Source of the DNA: Candidatus Nomurabacteria bacterium
GTDB lineage: Bacteria > Patescibacteria > Paceibacteria > UBA9973
Direction of reading: 5' to 3'
DNA: 64,000 nt
Assembly: GCA_026396015.1 (NCBI GenBank)
Contig: JAPLXP010000011.1
Location: forward strand, 1-64,000
Notes under the pieces: generated by a model
Database searches by the model: none
What the model saw: only the letters and a program-made list of their open reading frames with translations
Told to the model about the DNA's origin: nothing
Translations under genes and position numbers: made by a program
Part shown: positions 24,981-32,741 of the stretch, in pieces
Layout: every line of letters begins with the position of its first letter
How positions within the stretch are numbered: the stretch's first letter is position 1

Positions 24981-25313
24981 ATGGAACGTACAACAAAAAC
25001 ATTACAGACTCCGCTTCGAAAGGAAATCGTACTAAAAGAGTATGTCACCGCGCGTGAGCGAAACGAATTGCGATCAATCCTTCTAGGCAATATGAAATTT
25101 GACACTGAGGGAAAAGAAATAGGAACGGCAGAACTTTCAGGAAATACACTCGAGATTTCAGAAAGAAAAATGCTTGAAGTGATTGTGACTTCTTACGATG
25201 GAAGTACAGAAAATATTATTGATCGACTTTTGGATTCAACACCAGAAGAATATGACTTCGCAGTCAAGGAAGCAATGGAGGTCAACAAGGGAAATTTAAT
25301 CGCGGCGAAGTAA
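24981..25313 (+). CDS. Tail assembly chaperone, short form (gpG-like)
   Basis: A 110-residue protein located between tail tube and tape measure genes, the position of lambda gpG. KEIVLKEYVTARERNELRSILL is typical of the start of such chaperones. It binds the tape measure and tube protein during tail assembly and is absent from the virion. Near its end the mRNA has the slippery run G-GGA-AAT-TTA, which allows a longer product. Confidence 0.75.
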   Translation: MERTTKTLQTPLRKEIVLKEYVTARERNELRSILLGNMKFDTEGKEIGTAELSGNTLEISERKMLEVIVTSYDGSTENIIDRLLDSTPEEYDFAVKEAMEVNKGNLIAAK

Positions 25314-25498
25314 CGTACCAATGGGAACGCTACTTCGCCTCAGGTAGAGCCGATCTTACTCACGAAATGGTGCAAGCAGTTATCTGTAGAGAAATGAAAT
25401 GGACATATGAAGAATATCTTGAATGTCCGAGTTGGTTTATAGACATGATACTCGACATGCTTCAGTCCGAAGCGAGAGCAAATAACAAAGACAAATAA
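24981..25498 (+). CDS. Tail assembly chaperone, -1 frameshift form (gpGT-like)
   Basis: At the slippery sequence (25289-25298) a -1 shift would avoid the stop at 25311 and continue with FNRGEVTYQWERYFA to the stop at 25496-25498, adding about 70 residues. The continuation has no start codon at its own beginning and has conserved-looking content (EMKWTYEEYLECPSWFIDMILDML), so it is best explained as the T part of a gpG-gpGT pair. It ends 2 bases before the tape measure ATG. Not experimentally shown here. Confidence 0.75.
25289..25298 (+). other. Programmed -1 frameshift site
   Basis: GGGAAATTTA in the zero frame as G GGA AAT TTA. It contains two overlapping X-XXY-YYZ heptamers, GGGAAAT and AAATTTA. 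A GC-rich stretch follows (CGCGGCGAAG). Confidence 0.72.
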
Positions 25499-25500
25499 TT

Positions 25501-26904
25501 ATGGATCAGACTGTATTACAAATATTGCTACAAGTAAAAGATGAGGCATCGGACTCGATGCGAAAGTTTGGCTCGTCTTTAAAAGATGCCGAAGGAGCCT
25601 CCAAGGGTTTTGCCCTTGGTCTTCTTGGTGTTGGTGTAGCAGCAGTTGGATTTGGATACAGTGTTGTAAAAGCGGCAGCTGAAGCGCAGTCGCAGATTGC
25701 AAGTATGGATGCAACGCTCCGCTCTATGGGAAAAGGCGGAGAGGAAGCACACGACTCAATCATAAAAATGTCTCAAGCGGCGGTACAGCTTGGCTTTGAT
25801 GATGAAGATGCAGCAGTGAGCTTGGCGCGTTTGTATCAACGTACTGGTGATTTGACTGAAGCACAAAAACTAAATGCTACAGCAATGGATCTAGCTCGAG
25901 CAAAACATATAGAGCTATCAATGGCGAGCAGTCTCGTGGGTATGGTAATGAGTGGCAACAGTCGTGTGTTGAAACAATTCGGTATCGACATCAAAGATAG
26001 TGCCACTCCGCTAGAAGCACTCGGGATATTGCAACAAAAAGTTGGAGGGCAAGCGCAGGCATTCGCGGGAGGATTCCAAGGACAGATGGCAGTGCTTTCT
26101 GTCACCTTTGAGAATTTTAAAGAATCACTAGGGGATCAGGTACTACCGGCACTTACAAAACTAGCGACTGCGGCAACAGACTTCATAGTAAACGTACTTC
26201 CAAAATGGATTGATAAAGCAAAACAACTGATTGAATTCCTGAAAGGACACCCTGCTGTTATGTATGCGATTGCCGGAGCAATTATCGGAGCTCTGGTCCC
26301 TGCAGTATATGCAGCAGTAACGGCGTTTATAGCTGCTGCCGTGGCGCTCGCACCATTCATTATTGGTGGTGCAATCATCGGCGGAATTGTTGCAGGCGTT
26401 TTATGGGTCGTGGATCACTGGAGCATGCTGAAAGAAAAAGCAGTAGAGATTTTCACTGCGGTCAAAGACTTTTTCAAGAAAGTCTGGGATGACATCAAAA
26501 ATGTTTTCAAAGAAGCAATCGATTGGCTGATGGGTCTTATTCAACCATTTCTAGACGCGATCAATAAAGTAATTGGTGGAGCAAAATCAGTAGGTTCGCT
26601 TGTTGGTAAAAGTATAAATGCTGTCGGGCAAGGTCTCACCAATGTCGGGCATGCTCTTGGATTTGCAGATGGTGGAATAATTACAAAGCCAACATTCGCA
26701 ATGATGGGTGAGGCGGGAGCTGAAGCAGTGATACCTCTTGATCGTTTAAAAAGTCTAACTGGTGGAGGATCGGTAACAAATAACCAAAACATACTGAACC
26801 TAAATATCAACGCAAAGGTCGATAGCAAGATTGATATCAGAAAAATGGCGGAGGATATCAGCTCAGTCATTATGGGACAGCTTAAGGCAAGTCAACGCAT
26901 ATGA
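25501..26904 (+). CDS. Tail tape measure protein (short)
   Basis: A 467-residue protein. The N terminus is a helical phage tape measure domain (VLQILLQVKDEASDSMRKFGSSLKDAEGASKGF), the middle holds three strongly hydrophobic stretches (about 247-300), and the C terminus has ADGGIITKPTFAMMGEAGAEAVIPL, a hallmark of tape measure proteins. It sets tail length. From the usual rule of about 0.15 nm per residue a tail near 70 nm is expected. Start 2 bases after the frameshift product ends; overlaps the next gene by 4 bases. Confidence 0.9.
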   Translation: MDQTVLQILLQVKDEASDSMRKFGSSLKDAEGASKGFALGLLGVGVAAVGFGYSVVKAAAEAQSQIASMDATLRSMGKGGEEAHDSIIKMSQAAVQLGFDDEDAAVSLARLYQRTGDLTEAQKLNATAMDLARAKHIELSMASSLVGMVMSGNSRVLKQFGIDIKDSATPLEALGILQQKVGGQAQAFAGGFQGQMAVLSVTFENFKESLGDQVLPALTKLATAATDFIVNVLPKWIDKAKQLIEFLKGHPAVMYAIAGAIIGALVPAVYAAVTAFIAAAVALAPFIIGGAIIGGIVAGVLWVVDHWSMLKEKAVEIFTAVKDFFKKVWDDIKNVFKEAIDWLMGLIQPFLDAINKVIGGAKSVGSLVGKSINAVGQGLTNVGHALGFADGGIITKPTFAMMGEAGAEAVIPLDRLKSLTGGGSVTNNQNILNLNINAKVDSKIDIRKMAEDISSVIMGQLKASQRI

Positions 26905-28391
26905 TAATCCTTAAAATAAATGGTACAGATAGGTCTTCACTTATTGAAAGAGACACTCTGCAAATAGACCAGATACTCACATCACAGGCAGACACGGCTG
27001 TCTTTAAGTATCGTAAATATGGAAGTAGAACCTTGGTCCCTGCAGTCGGCGATGACATAGGCATATACCAAAACACAACGAAGATATTCGGTGGCACGAT
27101 AACCTCAATAAAAGAGACAGAAATAAACTCAGCCGACGGACTACTCTATGAAGTGAGTGCTGTTGATTACACGTTTCTTCTTGATAGTAAATTGGTGAGC
27201 GAAACATATGCCAACCAAACTGTCGCATACATCATAAATGACATTCTCACGAAATATACTTCAGGTTTTACCTCAGTGAACGCATCAAGCACTTTCACGA
27301 TCACAAAAATTGTGTTCAATCAGATTCCAGCGAGTCAATGTATCAAACGTCTTGCGGATGTACTTCGTTATGACTGGTATATAGACGAAAATAAAGACGT
27401 TCACTTTTTCTCAAAATTCACCAACAGTGCTCCCTATGATCTCACTGATACAAGTGGCAACTACGTCAACCAATCTCTTGAGCGTCAGATTGATGGCACG
27501 CAACTTGCTAACACGGTAAAGGTTCGTGGCGGTGAATATGACGGCGCGACATACACCGACAAAATTACAGTAAAAGGAAGCAACACAAAATCATTTCTAC
27601 TCCCTTATAGGTTTTCAAATCTTGTGATCACTTTGAATGCTGTGAGTAAAACAGTAGGTATTGATAACATCGATGACTTCTCGACAAAAGATGTCCTGTA
27701 TAACTTTGCCGAAAAAACAATCAGGTGGAATGCCGTACTTACCGATGGCGATCTCATCCAGTATTCGGGTAACCCAAAAATACCAGTCCTTGCAATTGCG
27801 AGCGATCCCGCTTCGATAGCTCTCTATGGTGCAAAAGAAAAGTTGATACGCGATACAAGCATCCAAGACCTTACTGTTGCCCGTAAACGAGCCTCTGCTG
27901 AGGTGGATACATACAAAGATGCAATCAATCAAGGAACTTTCGAGACATACACAGCGGGCTTGCGTACAGGCATGGTTATAAACATTACGAGTACACGCAG
28001 AAACATAAATACAGATTTCATTATAAGCAAAGTCACATTCAAGGCTCGAACTCTCAATGATTTTACATACTCTGTTGATCTTGTAACAACCAGACAATTC
28101 GGTCTCATAGAACTTTTACAACAGCTCTTATTACCAGATCCTCGACAAGCTGATGATACGGAAGTAGCCGAAACCATAAAGACTGATACTGCTGAAGTGA
28201 CGATTGATGAACTTATTTCCGTACTCTCTCCCTATCAAGATTTTGTAGTAGTCACTATTGCAGAAAACATTCTCAATGATCCGCTCGGCGCAGGTATAGA
28301 GCCGACGTGGGTACTTGGTAATTACACACCGACAGCTCAGACAGATACCAAGCGCATGGGTCGTTTAGATTATTCGTTAAAAGTTTATTAA
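26901..28391 (+). CDS. Tail tip / baseplate hub-like protein
   Basis: A 496-residue protein. It begins with a Dit-like beta domain (ILKINGTDRSSLIERDTLQIDQ), followed by a region resembling the hub fold of tail-associated proteins (YEVSAVDYTFLLDSKLVSETYANQTVAYIINDIL, DVLRYDWYIDENKDVHFF). Genes directly after the tape measure normally encode distal tail or hub proteins, and ATGA overlap with the tape measure supports co-translation. No lysin motif seen. Confidence 0.7.
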   Translation: MIILKINGTDRSSLIERDTLQIDQILTSQADTAVFKYRKYGSRTLVPAVGDDIGIYQNTTKIFGGTITSIKETEINSADGLLYEVSAVDYTFLLDSKLVSETYANQTVAYIINDILTKYTSGFTSVNASSTFTITKIVFNQIPASQCIKRLADVLRYDWYIDENKDVHFFSKFTNSAPYDLTDTSGNYVNQSLERQIDGTQLANTVKVRGGEYDGATYTDKITVKGSNTKSFLLPYRFSNLVITLNAVSKTVGIDNIDDFSTKDVLYNFAEKTIRWNAVLTDGDLIQYSGNPKIPVLAIASDPASIALYGAKEKLIRDTSIQDLTVARKRASAEVDTYKDAINQGTFETYTAGLRTGMVINITSTRRNINTDFIISKVTFKARTLNDFTYSVDLVTTRQFGLIELLQQLLLPDPRQADDTEVAETIKTDTAEVTIDELISVLSPYQDFVVVTIAENILNDPLGAGIEPTWVLGNYTPTAQTDTKRMGRLDYSLKVY

Positions 28392-28397
28392 ACATAT

Positions 28398-28949
28398 ATG
28401 AATTTAAAAAGTGAAATGACAATCAAAGTAAACATAGACACGTTCGTTCTCGCAGAATGGGTGAGTGAAGTAGGGAAAGAAATAGCGATGCTTCGTGAAT
28501 ATGTGAAGACAGGTAAAAAAAGTATTTTGTCTGTTCTCAGAAAGACCGGAGCGCTTATCAAGCATTCACATCGACACAACTTGATCACCACTGCGGGGAG
28601 AACGGTACTCGCTCGCAGAATTGCAGGAAATACTACATACACAGGCGCAATCAATTATGGATTACTCGGTATGCAAGCAAGTCCGGTCCCTGCGAATAGC
28701 AGTACACAACTTGGCACTGAAGTCTTTCGTAAACTTGCCGCAAGTCAAACATTCGATAACAACATCGCGTATGTAGATTTTTTCTACACAGCCGGCGATA
28801 CAAACGGAACATATACAGAGTTTGGAAATGTGATTGATGGGACAGCAACTGTAAACACCGGGCAGTTGTTTTCTTACGTCGCAACTGGTGGTTGGGTGAA
28901 GTCGAACGCCCAGAGTCTTTTTGTCAGCTGTAAATATACCGTAAGTTAA
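28398..28949 (+). CDS. Tail-module protein, unknown
   Basis: A 183-residue protein. The centre (SHRHNLITTAGRTVLARRIAGNTTYTGAINYGLLGMQASPVPANSSTQLGTEVFRKL, read in parts) is typical of a small beta domain in tail proteins of phages in uncultured bacteria, where H-N-x-[IV]-T-x-x-G-R/K is followed by a Y-x-A-x-G. It may be part of the adsorption tip. Lies between hub-like protein and polyglycine fibre genes. Confidence 0.5.
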   Translation: MNLKSEMTIKVNIDTFVLAEWVSEVGKEIAMLREYVKTGKKSILSVLRKTGALIKHSHRHNLITTAGRTVLARRIAGNTTYTGAINYGLLGMQASPVPANSSTQLGTEVFRKLAASQTFDNNIAYVDFFYTAGDTNGTYTEFGNVIDGTATVNTGQLFSYVATGGWVKSNAQSLFVSCKYTVS

Positions 28950-28950
28950 T

Positions 28951-30075
28951 ATGAAAACTTGGAACGCAGGCGAGATTGTTCTCGCATCAGATTTGAATGG
29001 AAATTTTATAGAAGCTAGACAGTTTCTATTTGGAGATGGTTCTGACGGTGATGTTACGATTTCAAGTAACACAGGATTGTCTCGAGATATGTACTACAAC
29101 AACCTGACTATTCAGACAGGCGTTGTTTTGAATTCAGCAGGATATAAAATTCACGTCAAAGCAACTCTTACTCAGCAAGGTACAGGCAAGATTGGTAGAT
29201 CAGGAAATAATGCAAGCACTGGAAATACAGGTGGAAGCGCAAACAATGGATCAGGAAATAACTCTGTCGCAGGTGGAGCAGGTGGCTCTGGTGTCGGAGA
29301 CGGAACACTCAAAGGGTCCGCAGCAGGAAAAAATGGAGCAAGTAGTGGAGGTGGGGGTGGAAATGGAAGTGGTGGATCATCTGGCAGTGCTGGCACAACT
29401 GGCGATGCAAAATCATCCTGTATTGGAAGTAACGGTGCCGGTGGTGGCAATGGGGGTAACGGTGGCAATGCTACAAACTACGGTGGTGGGGGCGGAGGTG
29501 GTGCAAGCTCGGGAGGTACTGCAACAGGTGCAACCACAAAGCCTCGCAATCTTGTAAACGCCGAATTGATGGTGGATTTTGTGCTTGGAGTAGCAACTCC
29601 CTATGAAGCAAATGCGGGTAGTGGCTCAGGTGGTGGAGGTGGAGGAGGCGGGGGATTCAATACTGGCCAACCACAATGGAACTATGGCGCAGCCGGAGGT
29701 GGAGGTGGTGGATCTGGATCACACGCTGGGAACTTCTTCATTGCTGCAAAAAATATCGTGATGAGTGGAAGCGGTAATCTTTTTGAATTCATCGGAGGCG
29801 TTGGAGGTAATGGTGGAAATGGGGGAAACGCTGCCGGTGCGACTGGCTCAGTTGGAGGTGCCGGCGGAGGTGGTGGAGCAGGTGCGGGAGGCAATGGAGG
29901 TTCAGGTGTTCTTATTTACGAATCACTCACTGGGACGCTTGCGTACTCACTTGCAGGTGGAGCAGCAGGAACAGTCGGATCAAGTGGCTCTCCTTCTGCC
30001 GGAGGTGGAGCGGGAGCTAACGGTGCCGCAGGTTCTGTCGGAAATGCAGGCACACTTTATACATTTAGTGTTTAA
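28951..30075 (+). CDS. Polyglycine-rich receptor-binding protein
   Basis: A 374-residue protein. Residues 1-75 are a mixed virion-attachment domain (WNAGEIVLASDLNGNFIEARQFL). The rest is dominated by Gly, Asn, Ala and Ser runs of 4-9 glycines, in two blocks (about 80-190 and 225-370) split by a short conserved-looking insert (about 193-220). Such runs form polyglycine-II sandwiches in adhesins such as gp38 of T4-like phages, where loops between the helices bind the receptor. It is the last tail gene and is likely the host recognition protein. Confidence 0.72.
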   Translation: MKTWNAGEIVLASDLNGNFIEARQFLFGDGSDGDVTISSNTGLSRDMYYNNLTIQTGVVLNSAGYKIHVKATLTQQGTGKIGRSGNNASTGNTGGSANNGSGNNSVAGGAGGSGVGDGTLKGSAAGKNGASSGGGGGNGSGGSSGSAGTTGDAKSSCIGSNGAGGGNGGNGGNATNYGGGGGGGASSGGTATGATTKPRNLVNAELMVDFVLGVATPYEANAGSGSGGGGGGGGGFNTGQPQWNYGAAGGGGGGSGSHAGNFFIAAKNIVMSGSGNLFEFIGGVGGNGGNGGNAAGATGSVGGAGGGGGAGAGGNGGSGVLIYESLTGTLAYSLAGGAAGTVGSSGSPSAGGGAGANGAAGSVGNAGTLYTFSV

Positions 30076-30080
30076 AAATT

Positions 30081-30512
30081 ATGGAATCACAAACATACGA
30101 AATCAAATGTTCAAAATGCGAAAAAATAGTAGGTCAAAGCTCAATCGAGAATCACAACGGTTTTATTTGTCAGACCTGTGATGACGAAACTCAACTGACA
30201 AATGCTCTTGCGGATGGGAAAAATTATGATCCAACAAATCTTGTGGATGAACGTCCAGAAAAATTTCAAGAAATAATCAAGAAAGCATTGTTTCAAAATC
30301 CATCTGCTTTGCTTTCTCTTAACTTCCATGAAGTCATCGAAGATGCAAAGAAAGAAATTCAAACAACCCTAGGGTTAGATGAACTTGATCATGCACAAAA
30401 GGTCGAGCTTCTGCAAAAGATTGGAGATGAGGGTGATATCGTCGAAATGAGCGATCAGGATTTAAAAAATAAAGTGGACGTTGAAAAGAAAATACTTTCT
30501 GAGAAAAAATGA
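30081..30512 (+). CDS. Zinc-ribbon protein, unknown
   Basis: A 143-residue protein with CSKC (residues 10-13) and CQTC (about 30-33), a four-cysteine zinc ribbon, then a helical acidic part (about 60-143). It overlaps the next gene by 4 bases. Position between fibre and lysis genes suggests a late function; no family recognised. Confidence 0.5.
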   Translation: MESQTYEIKCSKCEKIVGQSSIENHNGFICQTCDDETQLTNALADGKNYDPTNLVDERPEKFQEIIKKALFQNPSALLSLNFHEVIEDAKKEIQTTLGLDELDHAQKVELLQKIGDEGDIVEMSDQDLKNKVDVEKKILSEKK

Positions 30513-30775
30513 ACCCCGAACAATTCGAACAACTTCAAATAACCATTTCAAAACAGATTGAAATTACTGTTAATGGAAAAATCGACAATCTAAATAAGAA
30601 GGTCGACGACTACATCAAATCTGACAATGAGTGGAAGGATCGCGCCCAGCCAACAATAGAGCTCGGGACGAATGTTCGAGGATTCGGAAAGGTCTTTGCG
30701 TATCTCATAGGAACTGCGGCGGCGGTCGGAGGACTGTTCGCCTTGTTTGAGAGCTTATTCAAAGGCAAAAATTAA
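30509..30775 (+). CDS. Holin-like or lysis membrane protein
   Basis: An 88-residue protein: helical coiled-coil N terminus (about 1-50) and one C-terminal membrane helix (FGKVFAYLIGTAAAVGGLFALFESLF, read about 60-84), basic at the end. The architecture recalls phage membrane proteins next to endolysins, sometimes holin or antiholin. Position, just before the amidase gene, supports a lysis role. Confidence 0.5.
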   Translation: MNPEQFEQLQITISKQIEITVNGKIDNLNKKVDDYIKSDNEWKDRAQPTIELGTNVRGFGKVFAYLIGTAAAVGGLFALFESLFKGKN

Positions 30776-30804
30776 AAGATTAATAAAAATAAGTTAAAAA
30801 ATAT

Positions 30805-31410
30805 ATGAATATACCATTTACACAAACACCCAACTACGCAACAGGTCCCACTAAGAAGTTAGTTGTAGTGCTCCATCTCACTCTCGGTGCATATAACGGA
30901 GCTGTCTCATGGCTCTGTAATGGCAACAGACCAAACAGAACTTCTGCCCATTATGTCATTGGAAGAAATGAGGGCGAGAACATTCAACTTGTCAAAAACA
31001 CTGACATCGCATGGCACGCCGGTAATGTCAGCAATCCAAATGACAGAGCTAAAAAAGTCATGCTGAAAAATCTTGACGGAACGTACGTGAATCCGAATCA
31101 ATACTGCATCGGCATTGAACTCGCAGCCGGATATGACGTGGATCAAGATGGCACAGTCGAGCCAAATGAAAGTGATATCACAGAATGGCAATACAAAGCA
31201 CTCGCAGAGCTGGTGCAATCATTATCAGCAGATGTATCGCTTGGATTTATACTCGATGAAAAAAATATCATTATTCATGGCGACATTGCCGACTACAAAG
31301 AAAAGCCAGAGATCGTTCGCACCAATCTTCTTGCTCGCCTATTTCCAAATAGACAACCGAGCAAGGACTCAATAAAATCACAAATTATTAGCCTCATAAA
31401 TCAACTTTAA
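30805..31410 (+). CDS. Endolysin, N-acetylmuramoyl-L-alanine amidase (Amidase_2)
   Basis: Cuts the bond between muramic acid and the stem peptide at the end of the phage cycle. Zinc ligands fit VVLHLTLG (His about 23), SAHYVIGRNEGENIQLV, AWHAGN and IIHGDIADYKEKPE with the second His and an acidic partner. A 201-residue single-domain enzyme without a wall-binding repeat. It lies in the lysis group with membrane proteins on both sides. A host with peptidoglycan is implied. Confidence 0.88.
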   Translation: MNIPFTQTPNYATGPTKKLVVVLHLTLGAYNGAVSWLCNGNRPNRTSAHYVIGRNEGENIQLVKNTDIAWHAGNVSNPNDRAKKVMLKNLDGTYVNPNQYCIGIELAAGYDVDQDGTVEPNESDITEWQYKALAELVQSLSADVSLGFILDEKNIIIHGDIADYKEKPEIVRTNLLARLFPNRQPSKDSIKSQIISLINQL

Positions 31411-31414
31411 TTCT

Positions 31415-31591
31415 ATGCAAATTTACCAATCAGCTTCAAAAATTGTTTTTATTCTCATGGCAGTCGCAACCATCGCGGGCATGCTTATCGGGAAGATCGA
31501 TGCCAAGGATTTCTTGACCCTAGCATCGATGGCATTCGCTTTTTACTTTGCCAATAAGGGGGATGGAAGCCAGCCATTCGCCGGTAAGTAG
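31415..31591 (+). CDS. Small holin-like protein
   Basis: A 58-residue protein from ATG at 31415, four bases after the amidase stop, to TAG at 31589-31591. It has two hydrophobic helices (KIVFILMAVATIAGMLIG and FLTLASMAFAFYFA) joined by KIDAKD, with a short polar tail. Size, topology and place directly after the endolysin fit a small holin. It is the last phage structural or lysis gene before the cargo operon. Confidence 0.62.
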   Translation: MQIYQSASKIVFILMAVATIAGMLIGKIDAKDFLTLASMAFAFYFANKGDGSQPFAGK

Positions 31592-31658
31592 CTAGGTTTT
31601 CCACAGGCATTGACGCTTGCTCTATATACAACTATGTGATACTATCTACTATATAGCT

Positions 31659-31664
31659 TATATT
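31659..31664 (+). promoter_or_regulatory. -10 box of the cargo operon
   Basis: TATATT ending 8 bases before the Fic ATG, the same short-leader geometry as host promoters in this window. It suggests the cargo operon is expressed independently in the lysogen. Confidence 0.5.
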
Positions 31665-31672
31665 AGATACGT

Positions 31673-32737
31673 ATGAACGATCACACAGACAAATTTGATA
31701 AGAGAATTAAAAGCCCAGAGCCACATATTGTGGCTATTTTGGCTGAAATTGACGGCATAAGAGGGGAATTCAAGTCAGGACTTCGTATGACACCACAAGC
31801 GATAACCAGCCTCAAAAAGTCTGTTTTGGTGACTTCAGCCGGAGCGTCTACTCGTATCGAGGGGTCAAAATTAAACGACGAGGAGGTGCAAGAAATTCTC
31901 AGTAAACTTTCAATCTCAAAATTCTCCGATCGTGATTCGCAAGAAGTACAGGGTTACCTCGAGACATTACAAAATGTATTCGACAGCTACCAAGCATTGC
32001 CACTTCGTGAAGGTGTGATTACTTCACTTCATAATGAATTGATGAAGTATTCCGACAAAGATAAACTCCACAAAGGGAGCTATAAAAAACAGGAAAATCT
32101 TGTTGGTGTTGCCAATGACAAAGGTGAAGTAACTAAAATTATATTCGAAACTACACCTGCGTGGCTTGCACCGAAGGAAATGACTGAGATTGTTGATTGG
32201 TCATTTGATGCATTAGAGAAAAATAGATTCCATCCACTGCTTGTCATCGCAAATTTCCTCGTGGAGTTTTTGAAGATTCACCCATTCCAAGATGGAAACG
32301 GTCGTATGTCTCGTGTCCTCACGAACATGCTTCTTTTGCGATCAGGATACCAATTCGTAGAGTACGTCTCACATGAGCAGATTGTTGAGCGAAGAAAAGA
32401 TGAATACTATCTTGCACTCCGAAAATCTCAAGAATCGTTCAAAACAGAACACGATACCATCGCACCATGGCTTAATTACTTCCTATCAGTAGTGAAGGAG
32501 CAGGCAACAAAAGCACTCGTATACCTTGAAGAAGAAAAGTTCGAAGATGTACTATCACCAAAACAATACGAAGTATGGAAGTACCTCTCGGGTGTCGGTG
32601 AAGCAAGTCCGGCAGAAATTACCAAAGAGACCGGTATTCTTATTGCAACGGTCAGACAATCACTCCTGCGATTAATGGAGCTAGGTAAGGTAAAACGTAC
32701 CGGTCGAGGTCCGCAAACTAGATATGTAAAAATATAA
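31673..32737 (+). CDS. Fic-family protein with inhibitory motif and winged helix
   Basis: A 354-residue protein. The Fic motif HPFQDGNGRMSR (about 203-214) is complete; it transfers AMP or another nucleotide moiety to target proteins. An N-terminal (S/T)-x-x-x-E-(G/N) motif (STRIEGS, about 61-67) is the class II inhibitory helix that blocks the active site. Residues about 285-354 form a winged helix that may bind DNA. It is the first gene of the cargo operon, 4 bases before the type III methylase gene. It may be the regulator of the operon or a toxin-like effector. Confidence 0.85.
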   Translation: MNDHTDKFDKRIKSPEPHIVAILAEIDGIRGEFKSGLRMTPQAITSLKKSVLVTSAGASTRIEGSKLNDEEVQEILSKLSISKFSDRDSQEVQGYLETLQNVFDSYQALPLREGVITSLHNELMKYSDKDKLHKGSYKKQENLVGVANDKGEVTKIIFETTPAWLAPKEMTEIVDWSFDALEKNRFHPLLVIANFLVEFLKIHPFQDGNGRMSRVLTNMLLLRSGYQFVEYVSHEQIVERRKDEYYLALRKSQESFKTEHDTIAPWLNYFLSVVKEQATKALVYLEEEKFEDVLSPKQYEVWKYLSGVGEASPAEITKETGILIATVRQSLLRLMELGKVKRTGRGPQTRYVKI

Positions 32738-32741
32738 ATTT

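Noticed and set aside
29192..30181. Long alternative frames in the polyglycine gene
   Set aside because: They follow from the GGN codon runs, which keep other frames open.
13292..31591. Diversity-generating retroelement for tail-fibre variation
   Set aside because: No reverse transcriptase gene and no template/variable repeat pair was seen.
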